Assembly (NCBI GenBank): GCA_032433765.1
Contig: JAVIAB010000092.1
Coordinates: 39,445,718 to 39,509,717, forward strand
Origin: Megaustenia siamemsis
Taxonomy: Eukaryota > Mollusca > Gastropoda > Stylommatophora > Ariophantidae
Direction: 5' to 3'
DNA: 64,000 nucleotides
Every line of letters begins with the position of its first letter. Positions within the stretch are counted from its first letter, which is position 1. The notes below the pieces were generated by a model that did not search any database, was not told where the DNA came from, and was given only the letters and a program-made list of their open reading frames with translations. Both the position numbers and the translations under genes were made by a program. Of the stretch, positions 44,281 through 55,212 are shown one piece after another.

Positions 44281-45904
44281 GGTAGCGATTGTTTATAAAG
44301 GTAGTGACCTATCTTTACCAGCATGGTGCTGTTTTCCTTAATTAAGGTATACATTTATTTGTATTATTAACTATTTTAATTTTGTTAGCTTTTGATTGTG
44401 TTAGTATCTTTGATTGTTTTATTAATTTTGATAGTGTTATTTACTTTTATGATGCGATTAACATTTATGATGTTATTAAAATTGTTATAACTCCGTTGAA
44501 CACATTATAAAATAACTAATGCCAGTCGTTTATTGCTTTAAAAATGAACATCTTTGCCACTCACTGTCTCCATCCTGCAGTTGTCAGAAATGGTGATAAT
44601 ATCACACGATTAGTCATTATGGAGATGTCTGGAGATTGAGAGAATGTAATATTAAAGTCTCAGATGGCAGGAACGTAGCTGTTGAGTATTTTAAAGTGTT
44701 CTTCGGAAGTCAAGGACATGCAAGCACCTAGAGAAGGGGTCCAATCAGATTTGAGAGACCAGGAAGGAAACAAATCCGTCACTGTTATCTGTAGATAGCC
44801 TTGAGCGAAGGTTTTGATAGAAATACAATTAGAGCCGCTTGCGGTGATAAACTGTGTGAGGTATAGATGCGGAGCGCAGTAAATCGGAGACCCTTATTCC
44901 CTGATCCAAGTTGAGGGATTTTGCTCTAAGTGAATGGAGAATCGTGGGGAGTTGACAGAGAAGTGTAATAAGAAACAAGAAAGAAACACTGGAGATGTTT
45001 AAATGTGTATTAAGTAAATGGGCGGTGCGTTAACTGTCTTCAGTGGCGGTTAATGCTGCATTTTATACACGGGACTACATGCACTCTTTAAAATGTCAAA
45101 CTTGGTTTAAGCATAGCTAGCTATAGATTCAAAGATAGATACAAAGCCCCCGCAGGCAGAAAATAAAACTGGAAAACGCTCCTGCTAGCGTAACGTTATC
45201 AGTTATAGGAGCTATAGCCGGTCTTTGTTACGTAAACTATGGAATCTCCTCCCGCACAGTCCAGGGCCAAGTATATAGATGGCCCATGGGCAGGAAACAA
45301 ATTTGGAAAACACCTTAAATAGCGTGACTTCTTGAACTATACAAGCTATAGACGATTGACGTCACTCCACCCACAACTCCAACCCCCCCCCCTTTTCCGT
45401 TTTTTTTTTTGCACTCAAGCAAGCTGACAACGTTCCATCGAAACGACCGCAACCAGGGAACAAACTTCATGGCATTGGCACAGAATTCTTAGTGTGGAAC
45501 CTTCGGTTGACGTATAAAACAGATCTACTCTAGAGAGCTGGCAATATTCTACCTCCGACGCAAATCCTATTGGACTACAAACTATATTCCTCTATCATGT
45601 TATCGGAAGTCCTTAAAGAAGATAAGTGTGAGAAACGCTTGCTCAACGTGAGACTTCAGATAATCAGATTACATATTGTTGTACAGCTGTGAATAAAGAG
45701 TTTTCTATTTTCAAATGCATTGAGTTCTAAAAATAAAATGAAACACAAAGTCTGCAGGTACTTTATACAACAATTATTACACGAAATGCATTTAGGCACA
45801 CACTAGTGCTAATAATGAGAATTCACACTCATATAGTAACACAAACATGTATAGCAGTAGATAACTTACAAGACAACCTCTGACAGAGAACAATAACTTT
45901 TTGG
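44281..45904. other. Unannotated stretch with a diverged duplicate and an LTR-like segment
   Basis: Blocks at 45145-45245 and 45270-45365 share GGCAG(A/G)AAA(T/C)AAA and TGGAAAAC(G/A)C in the same order. From 45505, a TATAAAA-like ACGTATAAAACAG is followed about 190 bases later by AATAAAGAG, which could be a solo LTR. Neither is proven. Confidence 0.35.
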
Positions 45905-46040
45905 AGACTCCATGTAGCAAGACGTGGCATTGATGGGCACGGTTTCAAAGTCTGCTTCGGTCTGTCTATTGATCCTTGATGCCAGTTGTTTGTGGATTGT
46001 TCTGCTTATCGTAGAAATACCCGTTTCCTTGTATATTTAT
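45905..46040 (+). mobile_element. SINE6-like short tRNA-headed fragment, copy 1
   Basis: GTAGCAAGACGTGGCATTGA, GGGCACGGTTTCAAAGTC and GGTCTGTCTATTGATC parallel 48644-48705. The order and spacing agree. The B-box-like GGTTTCAAAGTC is decayed. Confidence 0.55.
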
Positions 46041-46159
46041 GTATAATCCTCGTATCAGAAGTTTCCTTCCACAATAAATATTCAATTATTTGTTATCATT
46101 GTCCTCAGTCTAACCACGGGAAGGTGGTCTCGAGCTGCAACTAATATAAGAAATGTGCT

Positions 46160-46400
46160 GTCCCTATCTTCTTCTTTTCTTTCTTCATCTTTTCTCTTTT
46201 CACTGATACCTAAAAAGTGTCGTGGTTTATATCATTTGTCGTTCTTGAGCTGCTCGAACTGTCTGAATTAGTGATTTTCCTTTGTTGTTACATGTCTCTG
46301 TGACTGGATCTATCCATCTTCTTCTGGGTCTTTCTCTTGAAGAGGCTCTCCCTATAAGACTCATTATTTTGTTAGTCTGTACGCAAGAATTAAAGACGTA
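46160..46400 (-). mobile_element. LINE-like 3' terminal fragment (family G)
   Basis: The minus frame 46227-46412 reads IMSLIGRASSRERPRRRWID, then a KGKSLIQTVRAAQERQMI ending. It resembles the basic C-terminus and last residues of endonuclease-bearing LINE ORFs, and is followed by a GAAGAAAGAAAAGAAGAAG-like tail. No other part of the element is visible. Confidence 0.5.
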
Positions 46401-46703
46401 GAAAAGATTCACTAATTGCTATTCAAACAACACAATATCCAACAACATTTCTCATACATGAATTTCTCAAAAACCTCTACGAAAATCTATATCTTTCAAA
46501 TAAAAAGTTTACTGACCTTATCTAGAACTTCACCAAACTATAAAGACTTGCTCCATACACTTTAGTTGCATATGTTAATGAATGATTATTGGTGCGTTTA
46601 CCACTAACATTGTAAATACGAAACAGAACTAATTAGAAGGTGAATGGATGGAACAATGATCTACATTTTGAGAGCTTGTTGAGGTTAGGGGTAGAAAAGG
46701 GGT
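46401..46703. other. Unannotated stretch
   Basis: No feature seen. Confidence 0.35.
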
Positions 46704-46900
46704 CCGGAGGCTTCGGTAGCCTAGTTGGGAAAACCACCTAACTGGGCTACCGACGTTCTGACAGCTCGTGTTCGATTCCTGCTGGAAGCAGTGTGAATTT
46801 TACTTTTGGAAAAAAATACCCATTTCAGTCGAGCCAGCCGCTGTCAGTAATGGGTACCAGGGTAGCACTCTGGGAAGGTGAGGTATGCCGCCTCGCATCG
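46704..46900 (+). mobile_element. SINE3 with tRNA-like head, copy 1
   Basis: TCGGTAGCCTAGTTGGG and CTGGGCTACCGACG form the head. A B-box-like CGTGTTCGATTCC follows, then GCTGGAAGCAGTGTGAATTT and TAATGGGTACCAGGGTA. The same order occurs in reverse at 49975-50160. Confidence 0.78.
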
Positions 46901-47182
46901 TGATTTTAGATGTTTGAAGCGACACTATACAGAAGTCTCCGAACACTTCTGGATAGACGGCCGAGCACATATGGGTGGAAAATCGCGTGCAAATACACCA
47001 ATTCAAATCTTGTATTTTACTTTTATATTAGCCTAGCCGATTCGGAGTGCTTGGTGTGGGAAAAGCAAATGTATCTACAATCAACAACTTACATGTAAAG
47101 TCTGCATACCCTTTGAAAAATACCTGGACGAGTGGAAGAACTGCTATGGTGGAGGGGGCAATTACAATGAAACTGACTCCAT
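46901..47182. other. Unannotated stretch
   Basis: No feature seen. Confidence 0.35.
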
Positions 47183-47245
47183 GAATAGAATAGAATAGAA
47201 TAGAATAGAATAGAATAGAATAGAATAGAATAGAATAGAATAGAA
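47183..47245. repeat. (GAATA)n microsatellite
   Basis: About twelve perfect five-base units. Confidence 0.97.
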
Positions 47246-47502
47246 CAAAAATAATAAGTCTGTTTAACCATTCCCTCTAGAGAAGGGGACCATGTTCATA
47301 AGTCAATAACAAACTAAATAAACATAATAGAACGAGTGATGGGAAAATGCGAGAGATGAGACAAACTTTATCTCAGCTTTAAAAGAATTTGTCTGCAACA
47401 CCAGCCTTATTATGGAAGCCCTCGACGAACTTGGTATAACCTTGGCAATATGCAAATTATTGGAGTCCCCTTGTTGAGAGCATTCGCCTCATTTTATCTG
47501 GG

Positions 47503-47550
47503 ATGTGTGTGTGTGTATGTGTGCGCGCGCGCGCGTGTGTGTGTGTGTGT
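47503..47550. repeat. (TG)n-(CG)n-(TG)n microsatellite
   Basis: TG repeats with a central GCGCGCGCGCGCG block; alternating purine-pyrimidine throughout. Confidence 0.95.
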
Positions 47551-47704
47551 TTGTTTAATCGGAATTCGTTTCTTGTTCCGAGAAAACGCTTGGATCAAAC
47601 TGACCATAAACATTTTAGTTTTATCTACAAGCAGTGTCCGAAATATTTATTTTACATGAAAAAAAAAACAACAATAAAATTAGTTTATAACTCAATAATT
47701 CACC

Positions 47705-47815
47705 ATGTATGCTGGCTCAGGTGATCATGCCTCTCTACAAATGTATGACTCTAATTACTTTGTTAATATTTCTACCAAGCCGTTTCCTTATCTGCTAGTT
47801 TTCCTTCCATTATTA
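47705..47815 (-). mobile_element. LINE A-like 3' fragment, degenerate
   Basis: TATGCTGGCTCAGGTGATCA, then an ACCAAGCCGTTTCC-like line, agree with the antisense 3' ends at 33553 and 7990. Only about 110 bases remain. Confidence 0.5.
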
Positions 47816-48151
47816 AACTAGAAATGATCACCACCACATGTATCCCAATTTTGGAATGTGCTGATGGGAATTGAAGGCCAAGGGGGTGTTCTTTTGAACT
47901 GAAGAATAGACGTCACATGTTCTGATCATGCTAGAAATAAATTATTGAGACGAAATTAAGAGTTTAACGTGGGGTCTTTGTTGTGAATTAAGGAAAAAAA
48001 TTAATGTCCTTCATGACAAAATTCATAGGTGAGTGAACTATGACAAACATCACGCAAGGATTTTTCTGAATGTCGTAAAAATACATGTTTCCATGTATAT
48101 GTTTGTTTTTATGGAGTTTCCGTCTTTTATAAATATTCGATTATTTATTAT
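47816..48151. other. Unannotated stretch
   Basis: No feature seen. Confidence 0.35.
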
Positions 48152-48161
48152 CTTCACTCTA

Positions 48162-48374
48162 ACTAGTAAAAAAGTAAAGTACCCCCCGTCATGCCAAGTG
48201 GCGTATAAGGAAATATGGTGATGTGGCCCTATATTTTACAGACCTTCAGCCCATGATTTTTGGGGTAATATGGTCGGTATTACGCCCGTGCTGCTTTACT
48301 TTCCCAGAAAAATATCCGGTACCCATTTAAGGCTGGGTGAACCCGGAAGCCGTCGGTTGGGATCGACACCCTAC
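48162..48374 (-). mobile_element. SINE1 copy, 5'-truncated, 10-bp TSD
   Basis: CTTCACTCTA lies at 48152-48161 and 48375-48384. The minus strand begins TAGGGTGTCGATCCCAACC, so the A-box and part of the B-box are gone. The body and GGGGGGTACTTTACTTTTTT end are typical. Confidence 0.9.
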
Positions 48375-48604
48375 CTTCACTCTACTAATAACGGGAAACT
48401 ACTACACGTGTTGCCATGTCTCTCGATATGCATTTTCATCACTCGTATTTCAGCTTAATTGTGTGTGGCTTGAATTTGATAATAGTAAACGCTGAATACA
48501 AATGTTTCGACACACATTCATTCATGAAATGGTGTAATATAATGCTCTAGTCACGTGACGATGACGTGATTGTATGCCCTCTCAGAAAGTGATTTCTCGG
48601 GGAG

Positions 48605-48735
48605 GGTAACATGCTGGCAGTATGTTAAGTTAATGTGTCTGGTGGCAAGGCGCGGCACCGATAAGCACGGGTTCAAATTCGTAGTCTGACTGTCTATTCT
48701 CCACTGTATTTCTGTTCTTTGTGGATTTTACTGTG
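48605..48735 (+). mobile_element. SINE6-like short tRNA-headed fragment, copy 2
   Basis: GTGGCAAGGCGCGGCACCGA, GCACGGGTTCAAATTCG and GACTGTCTATTCTCC match 45905-46040. GGGTTCAAATTCG is a good B-box. Confidence 0.58.
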
Positions 48736-49344
48736 TGCCGTAAAAAGAATAAACTCGTATATATTTATATATTAATAAGAAACTGGTGTTTTTACAAGAA
48801 ATATATGGCTAGGAAAAGCAATATTTTTAAAATAGTATAGATTATAATGTTCTATGTTTATAGAATGAGAGAAAAAGACTGAGTTTTAGAGTGGTATATT
48901 AATACTGTGAAAGAAAAGACTTAATTGTTTTAGTGTGCTATATGTATTTATGAGCAACTAAATGATTTGAAACAGCGAGATTATTTAATGTTGTCGATAT
49001 AACCGTCTATTGGATATTGCGCTACATCGGTTACAGCTCATGCTCAAAGATACCGATCTTGTATTTGAGATATATATAGATATATATTGTACCCCTCATT
49101 GTCTACAAACATAAGTTAATTAATTAGTGGTCTTCTTAGAAACGGGTTTGTGAAAATCAGTGGTCACCCATTTCATGGAAAAAAAAAATGGATGATTTAA
49201 GAACGTACAATTAAGAGGAAAAAACTTATACATTTTACATTAATTTCTAATTTTCTCTTTTTTGTCTGTCCACACACAGGAGAAAGGTTTTCATGAAGTA
49301 ACTACTTGTATCTATAGTTCGCAATATCCAATATCATGAACATA
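48736..49344. other. Unannotated AT-rich stretch
   Basis: No feature seen. Confidence 0.35.
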
Positions 49345-49432
49345 TGTGTACAGAGAGAAGAGCAAGAAACCGCCAACTATACCTCCCATCGTCGCCGAAA
49401 AGCAAATGATGAAGCAAAGAAAGAAAGCTGTG
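49345..49432 (+). mobile_element. LINE-like 3' tip (F-like)
   Basis: AGAAGAGCAAGAAACCGCC, CTATACCTCCCATCGTC and GAAAAGCAAATGATGAAGC follow the layout of the family F end at 8565-8640 (KRARNRQLYLP, then a basic stop region). Confidence 0.4.
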
Positions 49433-49487
49433 TACAGTCCTACTATTTCTTCATGGCCTATGTTCCTATTTGTGTTATTTGAGCAAC

Positions 49488-49890
49488 TGTAGTTGTGCTA
49501 CCAATGTTATACTATAATGCCAGTCCTGGGCCCTAGATGCAAAAACAATAAGAAAATTAACCTCTACTGAGATTAAATGTGTCACACGAATGAAAGGAAC
49601 AGCCTGAGAGATAAGATAAAAAATGAAGAGCTGAGAAAAAAGCTAGGAACAATCCCCGCCATAAAATATATAAAGAAACAACAGATAGAACGGTTTGGCC
49701 ACTTGACAAGGCAGAAAGATCAAAACACAACACAACAATTTTTCAATGAACGATGCGAGAACACCAGACCCAAGGACCGATCACGAAAAAGATGGGTTGG
49801 CGAAATATTAGAAACACTAGGAAACATAACATCAGCAGAAGCGAACATAAGAGCAAAAGACCTCCAATCGACGCTGAAAAACAAATGAAG
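49488..49890 (+). mobile_element. LINE family B 3' fragment
   Basis: The frame 49577-49888 reads NSLRDKIKNEELRKKLGTIP, IKYIKKQQIERFGHLTRQK, NTTQQFFNERCENTRPK and KRWVGEILETLGNITSAEA. It ends at a stop after STLKNK. The upstream CYQCQSW-like line is in another frame. Overall it is similar to 32012-32341 but slightly shorter, with F-to-L and K-to-E changes. Confidence 0.85.
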
Positions 49891-49974
49891 TAGTTGAAGT
49901 TAATCATATTCACTAAATATTTTTAACATCCTTCTTGTCCATGATGTTGCCATATGTGCATTTATTATTTTTTT

Positions 49975-50160
49975 ATTCCCAGAGTAATAATACCCTGGTA
50001 CCCATTTCTGCCAGGAGCTGGGTCTACTACTGGGGTATATTTTTCCAACTACGAGTACAATTTTCACCGCTTCCAGCGGGAATAGAACACGGGTTGTCCA
50101 AACGTCGGTAGCTAAGTAGAGTGATTTAATCCCAACTGGGCTACCGATTTGGCCCCCCCT
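49975..50160 (-). mobile_element. SINE3 copy 2
   Basis: The minus strand has AAATCGGTAGCCCAGTTGGG, a CTACCGACGTTTGGAC line, CCGTGTTCTATTCCCGC and GGAAGCGGTGAAAATTGTAC, as in 46704-46900. A GGGGGGGCC run and A tract lie outside the head. The B-box is slightly changed (GTTCTATTCC). Confidence 0.78.
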
Positions 50161-50800
50161 TTTTTTTTTACTATATGTATAACAATTGTCCACATGCATA
50201 TTCTATATAATAATGAGTGTTTTTAAAGACACGACATTTTTGGAGGTTTTTTCTTAGATATTATGTTATCGTTTTCATAACCAAACACTTTCGTGTGTGC
50301 CAGTAAAGTACACTATTGGTATGCTGGAAGATGATCTCTGTGCTCGGACTAAATTATCTTGTGGAATATGATTTTAAAAAAATTCGCTTCCAGATCAATC
50401 GACTTCATCGATTAACACAAAGCGGAACATAAATTACCCAGTGGCGTGCAGAGAATTACCCATTGGCGTGCCGAGAGCTTTTAACGCCGGGGAAGTCCAG
50501 GAAACTAGTTCGGTTGTCCACGCCAGATAAAATTTGCACTCATGATGTTAAAAAAAATACAGAAACCAGTTGAAAAGATTAAATCCAGCAATTTAAAAAA
50601 AGACACACAAAACATTATACATTTATATATCGTTAATGTCCGCACGAAAAAACGTATCGATATTACGCTTAATACAATACGTCATTGATATATATATATA
50701 TATATATACGTATATCATATACATCACCGGACTCTCACAATTTATAACATTACGAAATTATAATTTATAATTACAACTATTAAAGTCCATCACTTTACAA
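50161..50800. other. Unannotated stretch with a short (TA)n
   Basis: (TA)n at about 50688-50708. No other feature. Confidence 0.4.
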
Positions 50801-51427
50801 GACTACTCTACACCAACATTACTATATAACAAGATTACTCTATAACAACATTACTCTACAACATTACTCTATAACAACATTACTCTACAACAACATTACT
50901 CTATAACATTACTCTATAACAACATTACTGTACATCATTACTCTATAACAACATTACTCTACAACATTACTATATAACAATATTACTGTACATCATTACT
51001 CCATAACATTACTCTATAACAACATTACTCTACAACATTACTATATAACAACATTACTCTATAACAACATTACTCTATAACAACATTACTCTACAACATT
51101 ACTCTACAACATTACTCTATAACAATATTACTCTACAACATTACTCTATAACATTACTCTATAACAACATTACTCTACAACATTACTCTACAACATTACT
51201 CTATAACAACATTACTCTACAACATTACTCTATAACAAAATTACTCTACAACATTACTCCATAACAACATTACTGTACAACATTACTCTACAATATTACT
51301 CTATAACAACATTACTCTACAATGTTACTCTATAACAACATTACTCTACAACATTACTCTACAACATTACTCTTCAACAATACTCTACAACATTACTCTA
51401 CAACATTACTCTATAACAACATTACGA
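50801..51427. repeat. Simple satellite of ACATTACTCTAYA(ACA) units
   Basis: More than forty units alternate between a 13-base form (ACATTACTCTACA) and a 16-base form (ACATTACTCTATAACA). Single-base variants include CTGTA, CTCCA and TATTACT. There is no coding potential. Confidence 0.97.
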
Positions 51428-52030
51428 TTAGCACAGTATAAACCAATTCTGAGGCGGCTGAGTTGTCACATCGTCCGGGCTCAACTCCTAAATTATTCTC
51501 GGTAGAGTTGTGCCGATCGACAGATCACCAGGGTTTACTCAACGTATAACAAATAAGTACCAACTGATTTTCTTGGAGACAAATAATTATAAATAAATAT
51601 TATTATAGCGGGAAACTTCCGAGGCGATAATCAGCGAATCAATTCAGAGGAAGAGGTATGTTTACAGCACTCGGAAAAAAATGACAAATAATCAACAGAA
51701 AACAAACAAACAAAGAACAATTATGTGGACAGAAGTTTCGTAATTTTCTTGGAGGTGTCGGCTGCCTGGCTTGATACCACAATACCCAAAAAGTTACCAT
51801 TGTTATTGGACAAATTTGGCCACTAGCATCATATTTCACATACGTCTTGCATGGTGTTGAGGAAACATTTACTTGACCTTTTTACAGCATATAACAATGT
51901 TATGCTTCAGAAATTTTTTTTTACACTTTTTTTTATTTAAATGTAGTTCGCTTAAGAGTATCAATAGCTATGAAATAAATTGTTTCTTTATTAAAATATA
52001 AAGAAAAGGAGAACAAAAAACGTTATTGTT
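51428..52030. other. Unannotated stretch
   Basis: No feature seen. Confidence 0.35.
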
Positions 52031-52255
52031 AACAATCATTATATTTTGGACATGCAATGAGAAGGGAACAGCGGGAATATATTGTAACAACTGGAAAAAT
52101 TGAGGGAAGAAGATATAGAGGGAAGCAAAGAGAAAAGATACCAGACAGCTTAAAAGAGAGGTTTGGCAGAAGATCAACAACAGAAATAATAAATAACTGT
52201 CGAGATCAAAGGTTGTGGAGAGACATCACCATCTACGCCAGCAGGCACATTATAA
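52031..52255 (+). mobile_element. LINE family A 3' fragment
   Basis: Contains the FGHAMRREQREYIVTTGKIE line, GRRYRGKQREKIPDSLKER and RRSTTEIINNCRDQRLW, ending near ACGCCAGCAGGCAC. The frame 52057-52326 runs on into flanking sequence without the family stop. FGHA replaces FGHV. Confidence 0.85.
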
Positions 52256-52607
52256 GTGTGTGTTTTGTTTGTGTATTTCTCATATATTTCAGTGTCATTG
52301 ACACTTTTATAACCATTATTTCCTGAGGTGTCCAAGAAAACTGTTTCTTTTCCATGATTTTTTACTGAACAGAAACTATAAAGACAGTAATATATACATA
52401 TAGTTATTCCATAGTATCAGTGAGTAAAAGATCCAATTTCACGTGTCTGTTTGTGAAAGCTAAAGACAAAGGAGAATTAAGAAAATTAAAAATAATCATG
52501 CTTGCATTTGTTGAATGAAAGGATGTTTTGAATAACTTACTAAATGAAAACACGTGTTCTTTTAGTCGTATTTCAATTTCTTCTACAGCAATTGTGTTTC
52601 TCTTCTT
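52256..52607. other. Unannotated stretch
   Basis: No feature seen. Confidence 0.35.
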
Positions 52608-52638
<31 letters not shown>

Positions 52639-52694
52639 GTGTGTGTGCGTGCGTGCGTGCGTGTGTGTGAGTTTGTGTGTGTGTGTGTGTGTGG
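52608..52694. repeat. (TG)n microsatellite with CG interruptions
   Basis: About 85 bases of alternating TG with several CG and GTGAG interruptions. Confidence 0.95.
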
Positions 52695-53059
52695 CTAATT
52701 GCTACATTTAATATCATCAACTTGTATAAGTTTAGGCTTTCTATCAAAAAGGAAACGCCAGGGACAGGAAACGACTGCCCTCATTGTCTTTTGTTGCCGG
52801 AACACCGTCACTTAATTACACATCTTTTGACGTGTGCTGTGTTTGTTATGATGATGACTGCAGCTGCCTTTCTTTGTTTTGATATTCGATAACATGTTAA
52901 CTGGGATGATTCCACTGACACGGGCGGTTGAGTAATTATGGATTTTCATTCGTTATGCAGTGATACCGTGGCCGTCGAATAACTATCACACCGTCACTTA
53001 ATTATTCACTGATGAAGAAGGAGAAATGGAAAAAAAAAGAGAGAAAAAATGATATGGTT
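52695..53059. other. Unannotated stretch
   Basis: No supported feature. Confidence 0.35.
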
Positions 53060-53155
53060 AAAGCTTTATGTAATTAATGGTTGACACAAATTTGAACAAC
53101 GTTTCGGCTCAATTAGCCTTCAGCAGGAACAACAAACTCCACGCACAGATATGTA
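53060..53155 (-). repeat. Dispersed repeat X-like copy 3
   Basis: The minus strand contains TTCCTGCTGAAGGCTAATTG and GAGCCGAAACGTTG, corresponding to the core of copies 1 and 2. Outside the core the similarity is weak. Confidence 0.5.
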
Positions 53156-53380
53156 AGTAAATAAAATTAGCCCGAAATAGAAAACTAATAATGAAGTATC
53201 AAAAAAAGAAATTTCGAGCTAGAATAAGAAATAAATATTGAAATAGACTTCCCTGCATATTGTGCTGTGGCCAGAAGGAGAATGAACGAGGGCTAGTCTG
53301 TTCAGGATACACGGTGTAGTTGACCAGCTAGTAGGTGGATTGTCCTCTTCCTCTTCTGCGATCATGGCTCATTCAGACAA

Positions 53381-53413
<33 letters not shown>

Positions 53414-54244
53414 TATACTGCTACACCCATACAATATAGGTGTGTATATATACATATATAATCTCTGTAGTCATAGTTTCTGAAAATTTGCACCAGAAAT
53501 ATGTCGGGAAGAGTATAGGGCCTGGCATGATGTCGACCACATCGCCTGAAAATGTATACTTTGGTCTAGGATAATGATGAGACTTCACATATAACCCATA
53601 CCTCCAAACTCGTAGAAGAAACGTTTACTTGCTTGTTATGGTTATGGTTAGTCGAAGGCCGCTATATCACTGCAAGCGAATTAAAATCCATAATTGCTCA
53701 AACGCCAGTGCTTGTGAAATCATCCGAATCAAAACTCATCTCATTGAAGGATCCAAACAAAGAAAGGCAGCTGCAGTCCCCATCATAGCAGCTACAGAAG
53801 AAATAATACCAAGCGGCACCGAAAGTGAACACAGCTATACTGTCCTTCGTCATATAATATCATAAATTCATCATAACCAAAAAGGAATATCGAAACACGA
53901 TCCGGATGAAAAAGACAGCTCTCGGTGTACACAGAGCACTAAACTCAGTAGTTCCGGTATGAAGCCGGACTTGGAAATTGAGGAAACTGCAACAGAGGAA
54001 AATTTTTCAGACTGATGCTCAATTTTTCCAGGCGCCTATCCGCCATATTGACCGGAGGTCCTTACTTGCTTACTTAATTGTACATTGAAATACAGCTAGA
54101 GGACCTAAATAGATATTATGTCCTTATATAAACAAGAAAGTTGAAAGTGTATGAGGAACTGTTCGCCGTCATCAACTTAAAAATCGGTTGTTTTTTTATT
54201 TTCAAAATGGAAAGACAAAAAAATAATAAGTCATGCTAGAAATA
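53156..54244. other. Unannotated stretch with a short (TA)n
   Basis: (TA)n at about 53381-53413. The frame 53629-53865 has no motif. Confidence 0.4.
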
Positions 54245-54506
54245 GGGAGCCGCGATAGCTCAGTGGTTAGTGAACTGGACTACCACGGACAAGGGGTAGG
54301 GTTCGATCCCAATCGACGGCTTCCGAGTTCACCCAGCCTTAAATGGGTACCGGATTTTTTTCTGGGAAAGTAAACCAGCACGGGCGTAATACCGACCACA
54401 TTACCCCAAAAATCATGTGCTGAAGGTCTGTAAAATATAGGGTCACTAACACCATATTTCCCTATACGACACTTGGTGTGACGGGGTACTTTACTTTTTT
54501 TTTTAC
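54245..54506 (+). mobile_element. SINE1 copy, full length
   Basis: Begins GGGAGCCGCGATAGCTCAGT with a perfect-looking B-box (GGTTCGATCCC). It ends at GGGGTACTTTACTTTTTTTT. CTAGAAATA before and CTAAAAATA after (54514-54522) may be a decayed duplication. Confidence 0.94.
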
Positions 54507-54920
54507 TTTTATACTAAAAATATAAAAATCAGTTCAAGATTAATATTAACATTAAAGTGCAGTGACGAAAATGGTCGTTTTTAATGATAAACATAAATAC
54601 CATCCACAGATGTGATTGATAAAAAAAAAACAATAACAGCAAACTAAAAAAAAAAAAAAAATCAAAATTCAGGAGAAAATAATTATTTAAGTATCATATT
54701 ATTCTCGTTAATAAACAGCGAAATAAAAGAAACTTTTTAACATTAATGATAGCATTGACTTGAAGTTTAATAACTTAGAAAAATAAATATATAGTTACAA
54801 ATCATCGTAATAAATTTGGTAGCGGAACTGCTTAGGTGTAGCGGAACTGCTCTTCACATCTTTCAGTAAGTAGTTTTTTTTTCATCGTTTCTATTTTTTA
54901 AACATTCTTTTTCACTGTGT
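54507..54920. other. Unannotated AT-rich stretch
   Basis: A runs near 54625-54660. No feature seen. Confidence 0.35.
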
Positions 54921-54933
54921 CAAGTCAGCGCAA

Positions 54934-55199
54934 GGGAGCCGTGATAGCTCAGTGGTTAGTGAACTGGACCACGAAGGACAAGAGGCCGGATTCGACCCTG
55001 ACTGACCGCTGCCAGGTTCACCCAGCCTTAAGTGGGTACCGGATTTTTTTCTGCTAAAGTAAAGCGGCGCGGGTTAATACAGACCACATTACCCAAAAAA
55101 TCATGTGGCGTAATCAAGTCTGTAAAAATTATGGTGACTAACACCATATTCCCTATACGTCACTTGGTGTGACGGGGCTCTATTACTTTTTTTTTCTTT
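54934..55199 (+). mobile_element. SINE1 copy with 13-bp TSD
   Basis: CAAGTCAGCGCAA (54921-54933) and CAAATCAGCGCAA (55200-55212) match at 12 of 13 positions. The head is GGGAGCCGTGATAGCTCAGT. The B-box is decayed (GGATTCGACCC). The body has small changes and a T-rich tail. Confidence 0.93.
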
Positions 55200-55212
55200 C
55201 AAATCAGCGCAA

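Noticed and set aside
54245..54315. Functional tRNA gene (A-box and B-box present)
   Set aside because: The same head is repeated upstream of a conserved SINE body with target duplications. No clean acceptor stem pairing closes it as a mature tRNA.
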